A stretch of 56,769 bases of DNA, from positions 1 to 56,769 of the forward strand of contig NZ_JAAUVI010000018.1 of assembly GCF_021352225.1 (NCBI RefSeq), written 5' to 3'. The number at the start of each line of letters is the position of its first letter. Position 1 is the stretch's first letter. The stretch is from Methylobacterium sp. C25. GTDB lineage: Bacteria > Pseudomonadota > Alphaproteobacteria > Rhizobiales > Beijerinckiaceae. The notes under the pieces were generated by a model, which was not told where the DNA came from, ran no database searches, and saw nothing but the letters and a program-made list of their open reading frames with translations. The position numbers were made by a program, and so were the translations under genes. Shown here in pieces: positions 1-8,363 of the stretch.

Positions 1-122
<122 letters not shown>

Positions 123-158
123 GCAGCCCCCACCACATCATCGACAGGGGACGTTGAG

Positions 159-176
159 GGGCGGGCCCTCCCGCCC
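159..176 (+). terminator. GC hairpin between tuf and rpsJ
   Basis: A perfect 7-bp inverted repeat (GGGCGGG / CCCGCCC) closes a CCCT loop 37 bases after the tuf stop. There is no U-tract, so it may be an attenuator, an mRNA-end stabiliser or a weak terminator. It lies 30 bases before the rpsJ start. Confidence 0.4.
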
Positions 177-206
177 GCTCTTCACGTTTCCGCCGAGGTT
201 CAGGTT

Positions 207-515
207 ATGACCGGTCAGAATATTCGCATTCGCCTTAAGGCGTTCGACCATCGCATCCTCGATGCGTCGACCAAGGAGATCGTCTCCACGGCCAAGCGCA
301 CCGGTGCGCAGATCCGTGGTCCGATCCCGCTGCCGACCCACATCGAGAAGTTTACCGTGAACCGCTCGCCGCACATCGACAAGAAGTCGCGCGAACAGTT
401 CGAGATGCGCACGCATAAGCGAGTGCTCGATATTGTCGATCCGACCCCCCAGACCGTGGACGCGCTGATGAAGCTCGACCTCGCCGCTGGCGTGGACGTG
501 GAAATCAAGCTCTAA
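207..515 (+). CDS. rpsJ: 30S ribosomal protein S10
   Basis: The 102-residue product has the usual length of S10 (103 in E. coli) and the family pattern: IRIRLKAFDHRILD at residues 6-19, TGAQIRGPIPLPT in the middle and RTHKRVLDI near residue 70. S10 is part of the 30S head and, as NusE, also joins transcription antitermination complexes. It opens the S10 block. The start is ATG with only a weak GAGG-like site upstream (194-198). Confidence 0.98.
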   Translation: MTGQNIRIRLKAFDHRILDASTKEIVSTAKRTGAQIRGPIPLPTHIEKFTVNRSPHIDKKSREQFEMRTHKRVLDIVDPTPQTVDALMKLDLAAGVDVEIKL

Positions 516-564
516 GTCCCGCGGGATTTAGAGCTTCAGCGATCAACGCGCGAGGGAGAGACCT

Positions 565-1305
565 ATGCGCTCAGGCGTCATTGCACGAAAGGTCGGCATG
601 ACCCGCGTCTTCACGGACGCAGGCGAGCACGTGCCGGTTACCGTGCTTCAAATCGATCAGTGCCAGGTTGTGGCACACCGCACGACCGAAAAGGACGGCT
701 ACGTCGCCCTCCAGGTCGGCGTGGGCAAGGCCAAGGTGAAGAACGTGTCGGCTGCCGAGCGCGGCCGGTTCGCAGTCGCCAAGGTCGAGCCAAAGCAGAA
801 GCTTGCCGAGTTCCGCGTCAGCGAGGACTCCGTGATCCCGGTCGGTGCCGAGATCACCGCGGACCACTTCATCCCGGGTCAGTTCGTCGATGTGACGGGC
901 ACCACCACGGGTAAGGGTTTCGCCGGTGGTATGAAGCGCTGGAACTTCGGTGGTCTGCGCGCCACGCACGGCGTGTCCGTCTCGCACCGTTCGATCGGTT
1001 CGACCGGTGGCCGTCAGGACCCGGGCAAGACCTTCAAGAACAAGAAGATGCCCGGTCACATGGGTGTCGAGCGTGTCACCACGCAGAACCTCAAGGTCGT
1101 TCGCATCGACCCCGATCGCGGTCTGATCCTCGTCGAGGGCGCGGTTCCGGGCGTTGCCGGCGGCTGGATCCAGGTTCGCGACGCGGTCAAGCGCAAGCTT
1201 CCCGCCGAGGTGCCGCATCCGGGCAAGTTCCGTGAGAACGGTTCGAATGGTTCGGCTTCGAAGGAAGCGCCCGCTGAGGCGCCCGCAGCCGAGGAGAACG
1301 CGTGA
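565..1305 (+). CDS. rplC: 50S ribosomal protein L3
   Basis: This is a 246-residue L3, with the N-terminal GVIARKVGMTRVF and the conserved central loop containing GFAGGMKRWNF and THGVSVSHRS, which reaches toward the peptidyl transferase centre. It is longer than E. coli L3 (209) because of a C-terminal Ala/Glu-rich tail from about residue 225, typical of Alphaproteobacteria. A GAGGGAGAG ribosome site precedes the ATG. The stop shares one base with the rplD start. Confidence 0.98.
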   Translation: MRSGVIARKVGMTRVFTDAGEHVPVTVLQIDQCQVVAHRTTEKDGYVALQVGVGKAKVKNVSAAERGRFAVAKVEPKQKLAEFRVSEDSVIPVGAEITADHFIPGQFVDVTGTTTGKGFAGGMKRWNFGGLRATHGVSVSHRSIGSTGGRQDPGKTFKNKKMPGHMGVERVTTQNLKVVRIDPDRGLILVEGAVPGVAGGWIQVRDAVKRKLPAEVPHPGKFRENGSNGSASKEAPAEAPAAEENA

Positions 1306-1925
1306 TGAAGCTCGATATCACCACGCTCGACGGGTCCTCCGCCGGCTCGGTCGAGCTCAACGAGGCCATCTTCGGCCTCGAGCCCCGCGCCGATCTTCTG
1401 CAGCGCATGGTTCGCTACCAGCTCGCCAAGCGGCGCGCCGGCACCCATGCCGTCAAGAACCGTTCGGACATCGATCGGTCGACCAAGAAGATCTACAAGC
1501 AGAAGGGCACCGGTAACGCCCGCCACGGCGCCGCCTCCGCTCCGCAGTTCCGCGGTGGTGGACGTGCATTCGGCCCGGTGGTGCGCGACCACGGCCACGA
1601 CCTTCCCAAGAAGGTCCGTGCGCTGGCCCTGAAGCATGCGCTCTCGGCCAAGGCCAAGGCATCGACCCTGATCGTCGTCGACGACATCAAGGCCGACAGC
1701 CACAAGACCAAGGCCATGGTCGAGCGCTTCGGCAAGCTCGGCTGGTCGAGCGCCCTGATCATCGGCGGTGCCGAGGTCGACGAGAATTTCGGCCGCGCCG
1801 CCCGCGCCGTGCCGAAGATCGACGTGCTGCCCGTTCAGGGCATCAACGTCTACGACATCCTGCGCCGTGACACCCTCGTCCTGACGAAGGCCGCGGTCGA
1901 TGCGCTGGAGGAGCGTTTCAAATGA
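1305..1925 (+). CDS. rplD: 50S ribosomal protein L4
   Basis: The 206-residue product matches L4: the basic central loop with KGTGNARHGAASAPQFRGGG lines the exit tunnel, followed by the KKVRALALKHALS helix. The start is the ATG overlapping the last base of the rplC stop (TGATG); a GTG three bases earlier would add one residue. In E. coli L4 represses the S10 operon by binding its leader; nothing here shows whether that regulation is kept. Confidence 0.97.
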   Translation: MKLDITTLDGSSAGSVELNEAIFGLEPRADLLQRMVRYQLAKRRAGTHAVKNRSDIDRSTKKIYKQKGTGNARHGAASAPQFRGGGRAFGPVVRDHGHDLPKKVRALALKHALSAKAKASTLIVVDDIKADSHKTKAMVERFGKLGWSSALIIGGAEVDENFGRAARAVPKIDVLPVQGINVYDILRRDTLVLTKAAVDALEERFK

Positions 1926-2218
1926 GTGCCGATCCGCGCCACTACGACGTCATCGTCTCCCCGGTCATCACCGAGAAGGCGACGAACCTCACCGAGCAGA
2001 ACAAGGTCGTCTTCCGGGTCGCCCCGAAGGCTACCAAGCCGCAGATCAAGGAAGCGGTCGAGAAGCTGTTCGACGTCAAGGTGACCGGCGTGAACACGCT
2101 CGTCACCAAGGGCAAGAAGAAGTTCTTCCGCGGTCAACGCGGTCAGCGGTCAGACGTGAAGAAGGCGATCATCACCCTCGCCGAGGGTGACACGATCGAC
2201 GTCACGACCGGCCTCTGA
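1922..2218 (+). CDS. rplW: 50S ribosomal protein L23
   Basis: The 98-residue protein begins with HYDVIVSPVITEKATNL, the conserved L23 N-terminus, and has KPQIKEAVEKLFDVKV. L23 sits at the tunnel exit and is the docking site for trigger factor and the signal recognition particle, whose Ffh subunit is encoded at 20392-21957. The ATG overlaps the rplD stop by four bases, implying translational coupling. Confidence 0.97.
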   Translation: MSADPRHYDVIVSPVITEKATNLTEQNKVVFRVAPKATKPQIKEAVEKLFDVKVTGVNTLVTKGKKKFFRGQRGQRSDVKKAIITLAEGDTIDVTTGL

Positions 2219-2244
2219 GAACACGATAGTCTAGGATCAAGCCG

Positions 2245-3081
2245 ATGGCCTTGAAGACATTCAAACCGGTCACGCCGAGCCTTCGCCAGCTCGTGCTCGT
2301 CGACCGCCGTGAGCTCTACAAGGGCAAGCCGGTGAAGAAGCTGACCGAGGGCAAGTCGTCCTCGGGTGGCCGCAACAATCTCGGCCGCGTCACCGTCCGC
2401 TTCCGCGGCGGTGGTCACAAGCGGACCCTGCGCAACGTCGACTTCAAGCGTCGCGAGAACCTCGGCCAGACGGCGACCGTGGAGCGGATCGAGTACGATC
2501 CCAACCGCACCGCCTTCATTGCGCTGATCGCGTTCGAGGATGGCAAGCAGGCCTATATCCTGGCCCCGCAGCGCCTCTCGGCAGGCGATAAGGTCGTCGC
2601 CGGCGAGAACGTCGACATCAAGCCGGGCAATGCCGGTCCGATCGGCAACATGCCGGTGGGCACCATCGTCCACAACATCGAGCTGAAGATCGGCAAGGGC
2701 GGCGCGATCGCCCGCTCGGCCGGCAACTACGCTCAGATCGTCGGACGCGACCAGGGCTACGTCACGCTGCGCCTGAATTCGGGCGAGCAGCGCCTGGTGC
2801 ATGGCCAGTGCTTCGCGAGCGTCGGTGCGGTCTCCAATCCGGACCACATGAACATCTCGCTCGGCAAGGCTGGCCGTAATCGCTGGCTCGGCAAGCGTCC
2901 TCACAACCGCGGCGTGGCGATGAACCCCGTCGATCACCCGCATGGCGGCGGCGAGGGTCGTACCTCGGGCGGCCGCAACCCGGTTACGCCCTGGGGCGTG
3001 CCGACCAAGGGGAAGAAGACCCGGTCCAACAAGCGGACCGACACCTTCATCCTGTCCAGCCGTCATAACCGTAAGAAGTAA
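2245..3081 (+). CDS. rplB: 50S ribosomal protein L2
   Basis: The 278-residue product has all L2 landmarks: GGGHKRTLRNVDFKR early, an OB/SH3-like core, and the C-terminal VAMNPVDHPHGGGEGRT loop with the histidine essential for 23S rRNA assembly near the peptidyl transferase centre. Length is normal (273 in E. coli). It lies 26 bases after rplW. Confidence 0.98.
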   Translation: MALKTFKPVTPSLRQLVLVDRRELYKGKPVKKLTEGKSSSGGRNNLGRVTVRFRGGGHKRTLRNVDFKRRENLGQTATVERIEYDPNRTAFIALIAFEDGKQAYILAPQRLSAGDKVVAGENVDIKPGNAGPIGNMPVGTIVHNIELKIGKGGAIARSAGNYAQIVGRDQGYVTLRLNSGEQRLVHGQCFASVGAVSNPDHMNISLGKAGRNRWLGKRPHNRGVAMNPVDHPHGGGEGRTSGGRNPVTPWGVPTKGKKTRSNKRTDTFILSSRHNRKK

Positions 3082-3086
3082 TCGCC

Positions 3087-3365
3087 ATGGCACGCTCCCT
3101 CTGGAAGGGGCCGTTCGTCGACGGCTACCTCCTCAAGAAAGCCGACGCCGCCCGCGGCTCCAGCCGCAACGAGGTCGTCAAGATCTGGAGCCGTCGCTCC
3201 ACGATCCTCCCGCAGTTCGTTGGCATCACCTTCGGTGTGCATAACGGGCAGAAGCACATCCCGGTCTACGTCACCGAGGAAATGGTCGGTCACAAGTTCG
3301 GCGAGTTCTCGCCGACCCGCACCTTCCCCGGTCACGCGGCCGACAAGAAGGCGAAGAGGCGCTAA
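3087..3365 (+). CDS. rpsS: 30S ribosomal protein S19
   Basis: The 92-residue product has the S19 signature: MARSLWKGPFVD at the start, WSRRSTILPQFVGITFGVHNGQ in the middle and GHKFGEFSPTR near the end. S19 forms a head complex with S13. It starts five bases after rplB and ends one base before rplV. Confidence 0.98.
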   Translation: MARSLWKGPFVDGYLLKKADAARGSSRNEVVKIWSRRSTILPQFVGITFGVHNGQKHIPVYVTEEMVGHKFGEFSPTRTFPGHAADKKAKRR

Positions 3366-3366
3366 G

Positions 3367-3750
3367 ATGGGCAAGGCTGCCACCCCCCGCGCGCTCCCCG
3401 AGAACGAGGCCAAGGCCGTTGCGCGCATGCTGCGCGTCTCGCCCCAGAAGCTGAACCTCGTGGCGCAGCTGATCCGCGGAAAGAAGGTCGATACGGCGCT
3501 CGCCGATCTTCAGTTCTCCCGCAAGCGTATTGCCGTCGAGGTCAAGAAGTGCCTCGAGAGCGCGATCGCCAACGCCGAGAACAACCACGACCTGGACGTG
3601 GACGACCTCGTCGTCTCGCAGGCCTTCGTGGGCAAGGCGCTGGTTCTCAAGCGTTTCCACGCCCGTGCCCGCGGCCGCGGCGCGCGCATCCTGAAGCCTT
3701 TCGCGAACCTCACGATCGTGGTTCGCGAAGTGCGCGCTGAAGCGGCCTGA
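3367..3750 (+). CDS. rplV: 50S ribosomal protein L22
   Basis: The ATG one base after the rpsS stop gives a 127-residue L22 beginning MGKAATPRALPENEAKA; the open frame continues upstream but those codons overlap rpsS in another frame and are not expected to be used. The family segment RVSPQKLNLVAQLIRGKKV and the tunnel hairpin FHARARGRGARILKPF are present. L22 extends a beta hairpin into the exit tunnel. Confidence 0.96.
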   Translation: MGKAATPRALPENEAKAVARMLRVSPQKLNLVAQLIRGKKVDTALADLQFSRKRIAVEVKKCLESAIANAENNHDLDVDDLVVSQAFVGKALVLKRFHARARGRGARILKPFANLTIVVREVRAEAA

Positions 3751-3760
3751 GGAGGATTCC

Positions 3761-4507
3761 ATGGGTCAGAAAATCAATCCGATCGGCCTGCGTCTCGGCA
3801 TCAACCGGACCTGGGATTCCCGCTGGTTCGCCGGCAAGGGCGAATATGCCAAGCTGATGCACGAGGACGTCGCGATCCGCGCCGCCCTCATGAAGCAGCT
3901 CAAGCAGGCCGCTGTCTCCAAGATCGTGATCGAGCGTCCGCACCGGAAGTGCCGCGTCACCATCCACTCGGGTCGTCCCGGCGTGGTGATCGGCAAGAAG
4001 GGCGCGGATATCGAGAAGCTGCGCAAGCTCGTCGGCTCGATGACCAAGGCCGACGTCACGATCAACATCGTCGAGGTGCGCAAGCCCGAGATCGACGCCA
4101 CCCTGGTGGCCGACTCGATCGCTCAGCAGCTCGAGCGCCGCGTCGCCTTCCGTCGCGCCATGAAGCGCGCCGTTCAGTCGGCGATGCGTCTCGGCGCCGA
4201 GGGCATCCGCATCAACTGCGCCGGCCGTCTGGGCGGCGCCGAGATCGCGCGCACGGAGTGGTACCGCGAGGGCCGCGTTCCGCTGCACACGCTGCGGGCC
4301 GACGTCGATTACGGCGTTGCCACGGCATTCACCACCTATGGGACCTGCGGCATCAAGGTCTGGGTGTTCAAGGGCGAGATCCTCGAGCACGACCCGATGG
4401 CCCAGGACAAGAAGGCACAGGAAGAGGGCGGCCGTTCCGGCGGGCGTCGCGAGCGTGACGGCGATGATCGTGGTGGCCGCGGCCGCCGCGAGCCGGCTCA
4501 CGCCTGA
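3761..4507 (+). CDS. rpsC: 30S ribosomal protein S3
   Basis: The 248-residue protein shows the S3 N-terminus MGQKINPIGLRLGI, the KH domain loop GRPGVVIGKKGADIEKL and the C-terminal domain with EWYREGRVPLHTLRADVDYG. After about residue 210 it carries an Arg/Gly/Asp-rich tail (GGRSGGRRERDGDDRGGRGR), longer than in E. coli (233 residues). S3 lines the mRNA entry channel with S4 and S5. A strong GAGGAGG ribosome site lies before the ATG. Confidence 0.98.
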   Translation: MGQKINPIGLRLGINRTWDSRWFAGKGEYAKLMHEDVAIRAALMKQLKQAAVSKIVIERPHRKCRVTIHSGRPGVVIGKKGADIEKLRKLVGSMTKADVTINIVEVRKPEIDATLVADSIAQQLERRVAFRRAMKRAVQSAMRLGAEGIRINCAGRLGGAEIARTEWYREGRVPLHTLRADVDYGVATAFTTYGTCGIKVWVFKGEILEHDPMAQDKKAQEEGGRSGGRRERDGDDRGGRGRREPAHA

Positions 4508-4540
4508 TCGCCTGAGCCCAGGAGAGTTTGAGAGGCTGCC

Positions 4541-4954
4541 ATGCTGCAACCCAAGAAAACCAAGTTCCGTAAGCAGTTCAAGGGTCGCATCCATGGCGCG
4601 GCCAAGGGCGGTTTCGACCTGAACTTCGGCACGTTCGGCCTCAAGGCCATCGAGCCGGAGCGGGTCACCGCTCGTCAGATCGAGGCGGCCCGCCGCGCGA
4701 TCACCCGCGAGATGAAGCGTCAGGGCCGTGTCTGGATCCGGGTGTTCCCGGATCTCCCGGTCACCGCGAAGCCCACCGAGGTCCGCATGGGTTCCGGTAA
4801 GGGCGCTCCCGAGTACTGGGCGGCCCGCGTTCACCCGGGCCGGATCATGTTCGAAGTGGACGGCGTTGCCGAGACGGTCGCTCGCGAGGCGCTGCGCCTC
4901 GGAGCCGCCAAGCTTTCGGTGCGCACCCGCATCATCGCCCGCATCGCCGACTGA
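4541..4954 (+). CDS. rplP: 50S ribosomal protein L16
   Basis: The 137-residue protein begins MLQPKKTKFRKQFKGRIHG and contains AARRAITREMKRQGRVWIR and VRMGSGKGAPEYW, all diagnostic of L16. The residue homologous to E. coli Arg81, the YcfD hydroxylation target, lies within the RMGSGKG region. L16 helps position tRNA in the A site. Confidence 0.98.
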   Translation: MLQPKKTKFRKQFKGRIHGAAKGGFDLNFGTFGLKAIEPERVTARQIEAARRAITREMKRQGRVWIRVFPDLPVTAKPTEVRMGSGKGAPEYWAARVHPGRIMFEVDGVAETVAREALRLGAAKLSVRTRIIARIAD

Positions 4955-4968
4955 GAGGGGAGGGGATC

Positions 4969-5184
4969 ATGAAGTCGTCACAGAGACTGTCGGATCTGCG
5001 CGCCCTGTCGCCGGATCAGCTGAGCGACGAACTCGTCAACCTGAAGAAGGAGCAGTTCAACCTGCGCTTCCAGGGCGCGACGGGCCAGCTCGAGAACGTC
5101 GCCCGCGTCCGTGAGGTCCGCCGCGACATCGCCCGCGTCCGCACCCTTCAGCGTCAGAAGACGCTGGCGTCGGCGCAAGGCTAA
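4969..5184 (+). CDS. rpmC: 50S ribosomal protein L29
   Basis: The 71-residue helical protein has the L29 pattern LRALSPDQLSDELVNLKKEQFNLRFQ (shown as two runs: LRALSPDQL, then LKKEQFNLRFQ) and the basic C-terminal helix with RVREVRRDIARVRT. It sits at the tunnel exit beside L23. A GGGAGGGGATC ribosome site precedes the ATG. Confidence 0.96.
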   Translation: MKSSQRLSDLRALSPDQLSDELVNLKKEQFNLRFQGATGQLENVARVREVRRDIARVRTLQRQKTLASAQG

Positions 5185-5197
5185 GGAGTTCCAGACC

Positions 5198-5470
5198 ATG
5201 CCGAAGCGCGTGCTGCAGGGCACTGTCATCAGCGACAAGACCGACAAGACCATCACGGTGAAGGTGGAGCGCCGCTACACCCACCCGGTGATGAAGAAGA
5301 CGGTTCGCCGCTCGAAGCACTATCACGCCCATGACGAGAACAACGTCGCCAAGACGGGCCAGACGGTGTTCATCGAGGAGTCACGTCCCTTCTCGAAGAC
5401 CAAGACCTGGAAGCTGGTCGAGGACCAGGCTGCCGCAGCCGAGGCTGCCGGACAGGCTCCCGCCGCCTGA
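5198..5470 (+). CDS. rpsQ: 30S ribosomal protein S17
   Basis: The ATG behind CTAAGGAGTT gives a 90-residue S17 beginning MPKRVLQGTVISDKTDKT, with VKVERRYTHPVMKKTVRRSK and the FIEESRPFSKTKTW end of the OB fold. Upstream in-frame codons overlap rpmC and are not used. It is the last gene before a 251-base gap, so it may end the first transcription unit. Confidence 0.97.
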   Translation: MPKRVLQGTVISDKTDKTITVKVERRYTHPVMKKTVRRSKHYHAHDENNVAKTGQTVFIEESRPFSKTKTWKLVEDQAAAAEAAGQAPAA

Positions 5471-5504
5471 GGCGGTTCGCGGGAGGCTGTTACGCACTAG
5501 CCTC

Positions 5505-5533
5505 TTGCATCGACGGCCGGCCCGTAGTATCGC
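5505..5533 (+). promoter_or_regulatory. Possible sigma-70 type promoter for the spc part
   Basis: TTGCAT and TATCGC are spaced by 17 bases. The candidate -10 lies in the loop of the hairpin at 5515-5540. An internal promoter here would make sense because 251 bases separate rpsQ from rplN, but such a match is expected by chance fairly often. Confidence 0.2.
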
Positions 5534-5540
5534 GCCGGCC
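5515..5540 (+). terminator. GGCCGG/CCGGCC hairpin after rpsQ
   Basis: A perfect 6-bp stem with a 14-base loop (CCCGTAGTATCGCG), followed directly by TTCG. It separates the S10 part from the spc part of the cluster. No U-tract follows. It resembles the hairpins at 10181, 12371 and 12943 in loop wording and flanks. Confidence 0.4.
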
Positions 5541-5554
5541 TTCGCAGACATTTC

Positions 5555-5576
5555 GTGAGAGTGTTCGCGCTCTCAC
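5555..5576 (+). terminator. GTGAGAG/CTCTCAC hairpin before rplN
   Basis: A perfect 7-bp inverted repeat with an 8-base loop, 146 bases before the rplN start. It could be the operator or leader structure of the spc part, or part of a termination region with the hairpin just upstream. The rest of 5577-5703 shows nothing I can name. Confidence 0.3.
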
Positions 5577-5721
5577 ATGACCGCGGCGACCGCGCCGGCG
5601 TTCCAAGCGCCGATGGCGCGGTTCGTTACATTCGGGGACATCAGATCCCCATCAGGCGTCGTCCGCCGGACAATACCGTCCGTGTGCGGATACCCGCCCG
5701 AAACAAGGAAAGGTCACTTCC

Positions 5722-6090
5722 GTGATCCAGATGCAGACGAATCTGGACGTCGCCGACAACTCTGGTGCGCGTCGTGTGATGTGCATCAAGGTGCTCGGCG
5801 GGTCGAAGCGTAAATATGCCGGCGTCGGCGACATCATCGTCGTCTCCGTCAAGGAAGCGATTCCGCGCGGCCGCGTGAAGAAGGGCGACGTCATGAAGGC
5901 GGTCGTCGTTCGCACGGCAAAGGCCGTGAAGCGCGTCGACGGATCGGTAATCCGCTTCGACAAGAACGCCGCCGTTCTGATCAACAATCAGAAGGAGCCG
6001 GTCGGCACCCGTATCTTCGGACCCGTGCCGCGTGAGCTTCGCGCTCGCAATCACATGAAGATCATCTCGCTCGCTCCGGAGGTGCTGTGA
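5722..6090 (+). CDS. rplN: 50S ribosomal protein L14 (GTG start)
   Basis: The 122-residue protein reads MIQMQTNLDVADNSGARRVM and ends ELRARNHMKIISLAPEVL, matching L14 end to end. The start must be GTG at 5722 because the family begins MIQ; AAGGAAAGG upstream provides the ribosome site. It heads the spc part, as in E. coli. Confidence 0.97.
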   Translation: MIQMQTNLDVADNSGARRVMCIKVLGGSKRKYAGVGDIIVVSVKEAIPRGRVKKGDVMKAVVVRTAKAVKRVDGSVIRFDKNAAVLINNQKEPVGTRIFGPVPRELRARNHMKIISLAPEVL

Positions 6091-6407
6091 TGGCTGCGAA
6101 GATCAAGAAGGGCGACAAGGTCGTCGTTCTCACCGGCCGCGACGAGGGTCGCTCGGGTGAGGTGATCCAGGTGCTTCCGAAGGAGAACCGCGCATTCGTT
6201 CGCGGCGTGAACCTGGTGAAGAAGCATCAGAAGCAGACGCAGAACCAGGAAGGCGGGATCATCTCCAAGGAGGCCGCCATCCATCTCTCCAACATCGCGA
6301 TCGCCGATCCCAAGGACGGCAAGCCCACGCGCGTTGGTTTCCGTATTCTCGATGACGGCCGCAAGGTCCGCTTCGCCAAGCGCTCGGGGGATCTGATCGA
6401 TGGCTGA
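6090..6407 (+). CDS. rplX: 50S ribosomal protein L24
   Basis: The ATG shares its first base with the rplN stop and gives 105 residues beginning MAAKIKKGDKVVVLTGRDEG, the KOW motif of L24; a GTG three bases earlier is possible. GFRILDDGRKVRFAKRSG closes the fold. L24 initiates 50S assembly. Confidence 0.97.
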   Translation: MAAKIKKGDKVVVLTGRDEGRSGEVIQVLPKENRAFVRGVNLVKKHQKQTQNQEGGIISKEAAIHLSNIAIADPKDGKPTRVGFRILDDGRKVRFAKRSGDLIDG

Positions 6408-7050
6408 TGCAAAGAAGCCTGCAAAGGCTCCCAAGGACGCCGGCAAGGCGGACGAGGCCAAGACCGCGAAGGCGGCTGGCCCGAAGCGTGGCGCGAGCGC
6501 CGATGGCTACACCCCGCGGATGCGCAAGCACTACGACGAGGTCGTGCGCCAGAAGCTCATCGAGCAGTTCGGCTACAAGAACCCGATGGAAGTGCCGCAG
6601 ATCGAGAAGATCGTCATCAACATGGGCGTCGGCGAATCCACCGCGGATTCGAAGAAGGCCACCGTTGCTGCCGGTGATCTGGCGCTGATCGCTGGCCAGA
6701 AGCCGGTCATCACCCGGGCTCGCAAGGCCATCGCGACCTTCAAGGTCCGCGAAGGCATGCCGATCGGCTGCAAGGTCACGCTCCGCAAGGCGCGCATGTA
6801 CGAGTTCATGGATCGGCTGGTCACGATCGCGCTCCCGCGCGTCCGCGACTTCCGCGGCCTGAACCCGCGTTCCTTCGACGGCCGCGGCAACTACGCCATG
6901 GGCCTCAAGGAGCACCTCGTGTTCCCGGAAATCTCCTACGACAAGGCGGAGCAGACCTGGGGCATGGACATCGTCGTTCAGACGAGTGCCAAGACCGACG
7001 AGGAGGCAAAGGCCCTTCTCGCCCACTTCAAGTTCCCGTTCCGGCAGTGA
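6400..7050 (+). CDS. rplE: 50S ribosomal protein L5 with N-terminal Lys/Ala extension
   Basis: The 216-residue product contains the full L5 fold from about residue 40 (RMRKHYDEVVRQKLIEQFGY), then KIVINMGVGE, the 5S rRNA contact region ITRARKAIATFKVREGMPIG and FPEISYDK. The first 35 or so residues are an Ala/Lys/Pro-rich extension absent from E. coli L5 (179 residues). The ATG overlaps the rplX stop by eight bases; the extension is kept because no better ribosome site lies inside. Confidence 0.95.
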   Translation: MADAKKPAKAPKDAGKADEAKTAKAAGPKRGASADGYTPRMRKHYDEVVRQKLIEQFGYKNPMEVPQIEKIVINMGVGESTADSKKATVAAGDLALIAGQKPVITRARKAIATFKVREGMPIGCKVTLRKARMYEFMDRLVTIALPRVRDFRGLNPRSFDGRGNYAMGLKEHLVFPEISYDKAEQTWGMDIVVQTSAKTDEEAKALLAHFKFPFRQ

Positions 7051-7089
7051 GCCCTCGGGCTCAGACGCGGACACTGGAGATAGACAGAC

Positions 7090-7395
7090 ATGGCTAAGAC
7101 AAGCTCAGTCGAGAAAAACAACCGGCGCAAGGCGCTGGTCAAGCGTTTCGCCGCCAAGCGGAAGGCGCTGCTGGCGACCGCCAACGACACCTCGCTCGAG
7201 ATGGAGCAGCGCTTCGAGGCGCGGCTCAAGCTCGCCGAGCTGCCGCGCAACTCCTCGCCGACGCGCATCCGCAATCGTTGCGAAGTCACCGGGCGCCCCC
7301 GCGCCTATTACCGCAAGCTCGGTATGTCCCGTGTCGCCCTGCGTGAGCTCGGCAACAAGGGCCTGATCCCGGGCCTCGTGAAGTCCAGCTGGTAA
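7090..7395 (+). CDS. rpsN: 30S ribosomal protein S14
   Basis: The 101-residue protein is the long, zinc-free form of S14: it lacks the CxxC pairs of the short form. It has EKNNRRKALVKRFAAKRKAL and the C-terminal RCEVTGRPRAYYRKLGMSR. GGAGATAGAC precedes the ATG. Confidence 0.97.
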   Translation: MAKTSSVEKNNRRKALVKRFAAKRKALLATANDTSLEMEQRFEARLKLAELPRNSSPTRIRNRCEVTGRPRAYYRKLGMSRVALRELGNKGLIPGLVKSSW

Positions 7396-7407
7396 GGGGG
7401 AGCCACC

Positions 7408-7803
7408 ATGGTCAACGATCCCGTGGGTGATATGCTCACCCGCATCCGCAACGGCCAGCTTCGCCGCCGCAGCGTCGTCCAGACGCCCGGTTCGAAGCTC
7501 CGCAAGAGCGTTCTCGATGTCCTCAAGTCCGAGGGCTACATCCGCGACTACGCCGTGAGCGATCTCGGCAATGGTCGGACGGAATTCGCGATCGAGCTGA
7601 AGTACTACGATGGCCAGCCGGTCATCCGCTCGCTTCAGCGCGTGTCGAAGCCCGGTCGTCGCGTCTACTCGTCGGTTGGCGAGCTGCCGCGCGTTGCCGA
7701 TGGCCTCGGCATCACCATCATCTCGACCCCGCAGGGCGTCATGGCCGATCACAATGCGCGTGAGCGCAATGTCGGCGGTGAAGTGCTCTGCAAGGTGTTC
7801 TGA
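7408..7803 (+). CDS. rpsH: 30S ribosomal protein S8
   Basis: The 131-residue protein has the S8 start NDPVGDMLTRIRNGQ, VLKSEGYIRDY, and the RNA-binding C-terminus GLGITIISTPQGVMADHNAR followed by GGEVLCKVF. In E. coli S8 represses the spc operon by binding the L5 region of the message. Confidence 0.98.
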   Translation: MVNDPVGDMLTRIRNGQLRRRSVVQTPGSKLRKSVLDVLKSEGYIRDYAVSDLGNGRTEFAIELKYYDGQPVIRSLQRVSKPGRRVYSSVGELPRVADGLGITIISTPQGVMADHNARERNVGGEVLCKVF

Positions 7804-7819
7804 TCCGGAGGACAGCCAA

Positions 7820-8353
7820 ATGTCTCGCGTAGGCAAGAAGCCCGTCCCCGTTCCGTCCGGCGTCACCGCCACGGTCACGGGTCAGACGGTGAAGATGAAG
7901 GGTTCGAAGGGCGAACTGGAATTCGTGGTGCCCCCGCAGGTCACCGTCGAACTCAAGGACGGCGCCGTCTCGGTGCAGCCCAAGGACCAGTCGAAGCAGG
8001 CTCGTTCCCTGTGGGGTACCTCGCGTGCCCAGGTCGCCAACCTCGTCGAGGGTGTGTCGAAGGGCTTCGAGAAGAAGCTCGAGATCACCGGCGTGGGTTA
8101 TCGCGCCGCGATGGCCGGCAAGGCCCTCAAGCTGTCGCTCGGCTACAGCCACGACATCGAATACGAGATCCCGGCCGGCATCACGATCGTGACGCCGAAG
8201 CCGACGGAGATCACCATCTCGGGGATCAACCGTCAGCAGGTCGGTCAGGTCGCCGCCGAGATCCGCGACTATCGCGGCCCCGAGCCCTACAAGGGCAAGG
8301 GCGTGAAGTACGCGGGCGAGTTCATCTTCCGCAAGGAAGGCAAGAAGAAGTAA
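7820..8353 (+). CDS. rplF: 50S ribosomal protein L6
   Basis: The ATG preceded by GGAGGACAG gives a 177-residue L6 starting MSRVGKKPVPVPSGV and ending with RGPEPYKGKGVKYAGEFIFR, the family signature near the sarcin-ricin loop. The open frame runs further upstream inside rpsH but has no role there. Two L6 repeats of about 85 residues are visible in the layout. Confidence 0.97.
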   Translation: MSRVGKKPVPVPSGVTATVTGQTVKMKGSKGELEFVVPPQVTVELKDGAVSVQPKDQSKQARSLWGTSRAQVANLVEGVSKGFEKKLEITGVGYRAAMAGKALKLSLGYSHDIEYEIPAGITIVTPKPTEITISGINRQQVGQVAAEIRDYRGPEPYKGKGVKYAGEFIFRKEGKKK

Positions 8354-8363
8354 GGGGGCGAAC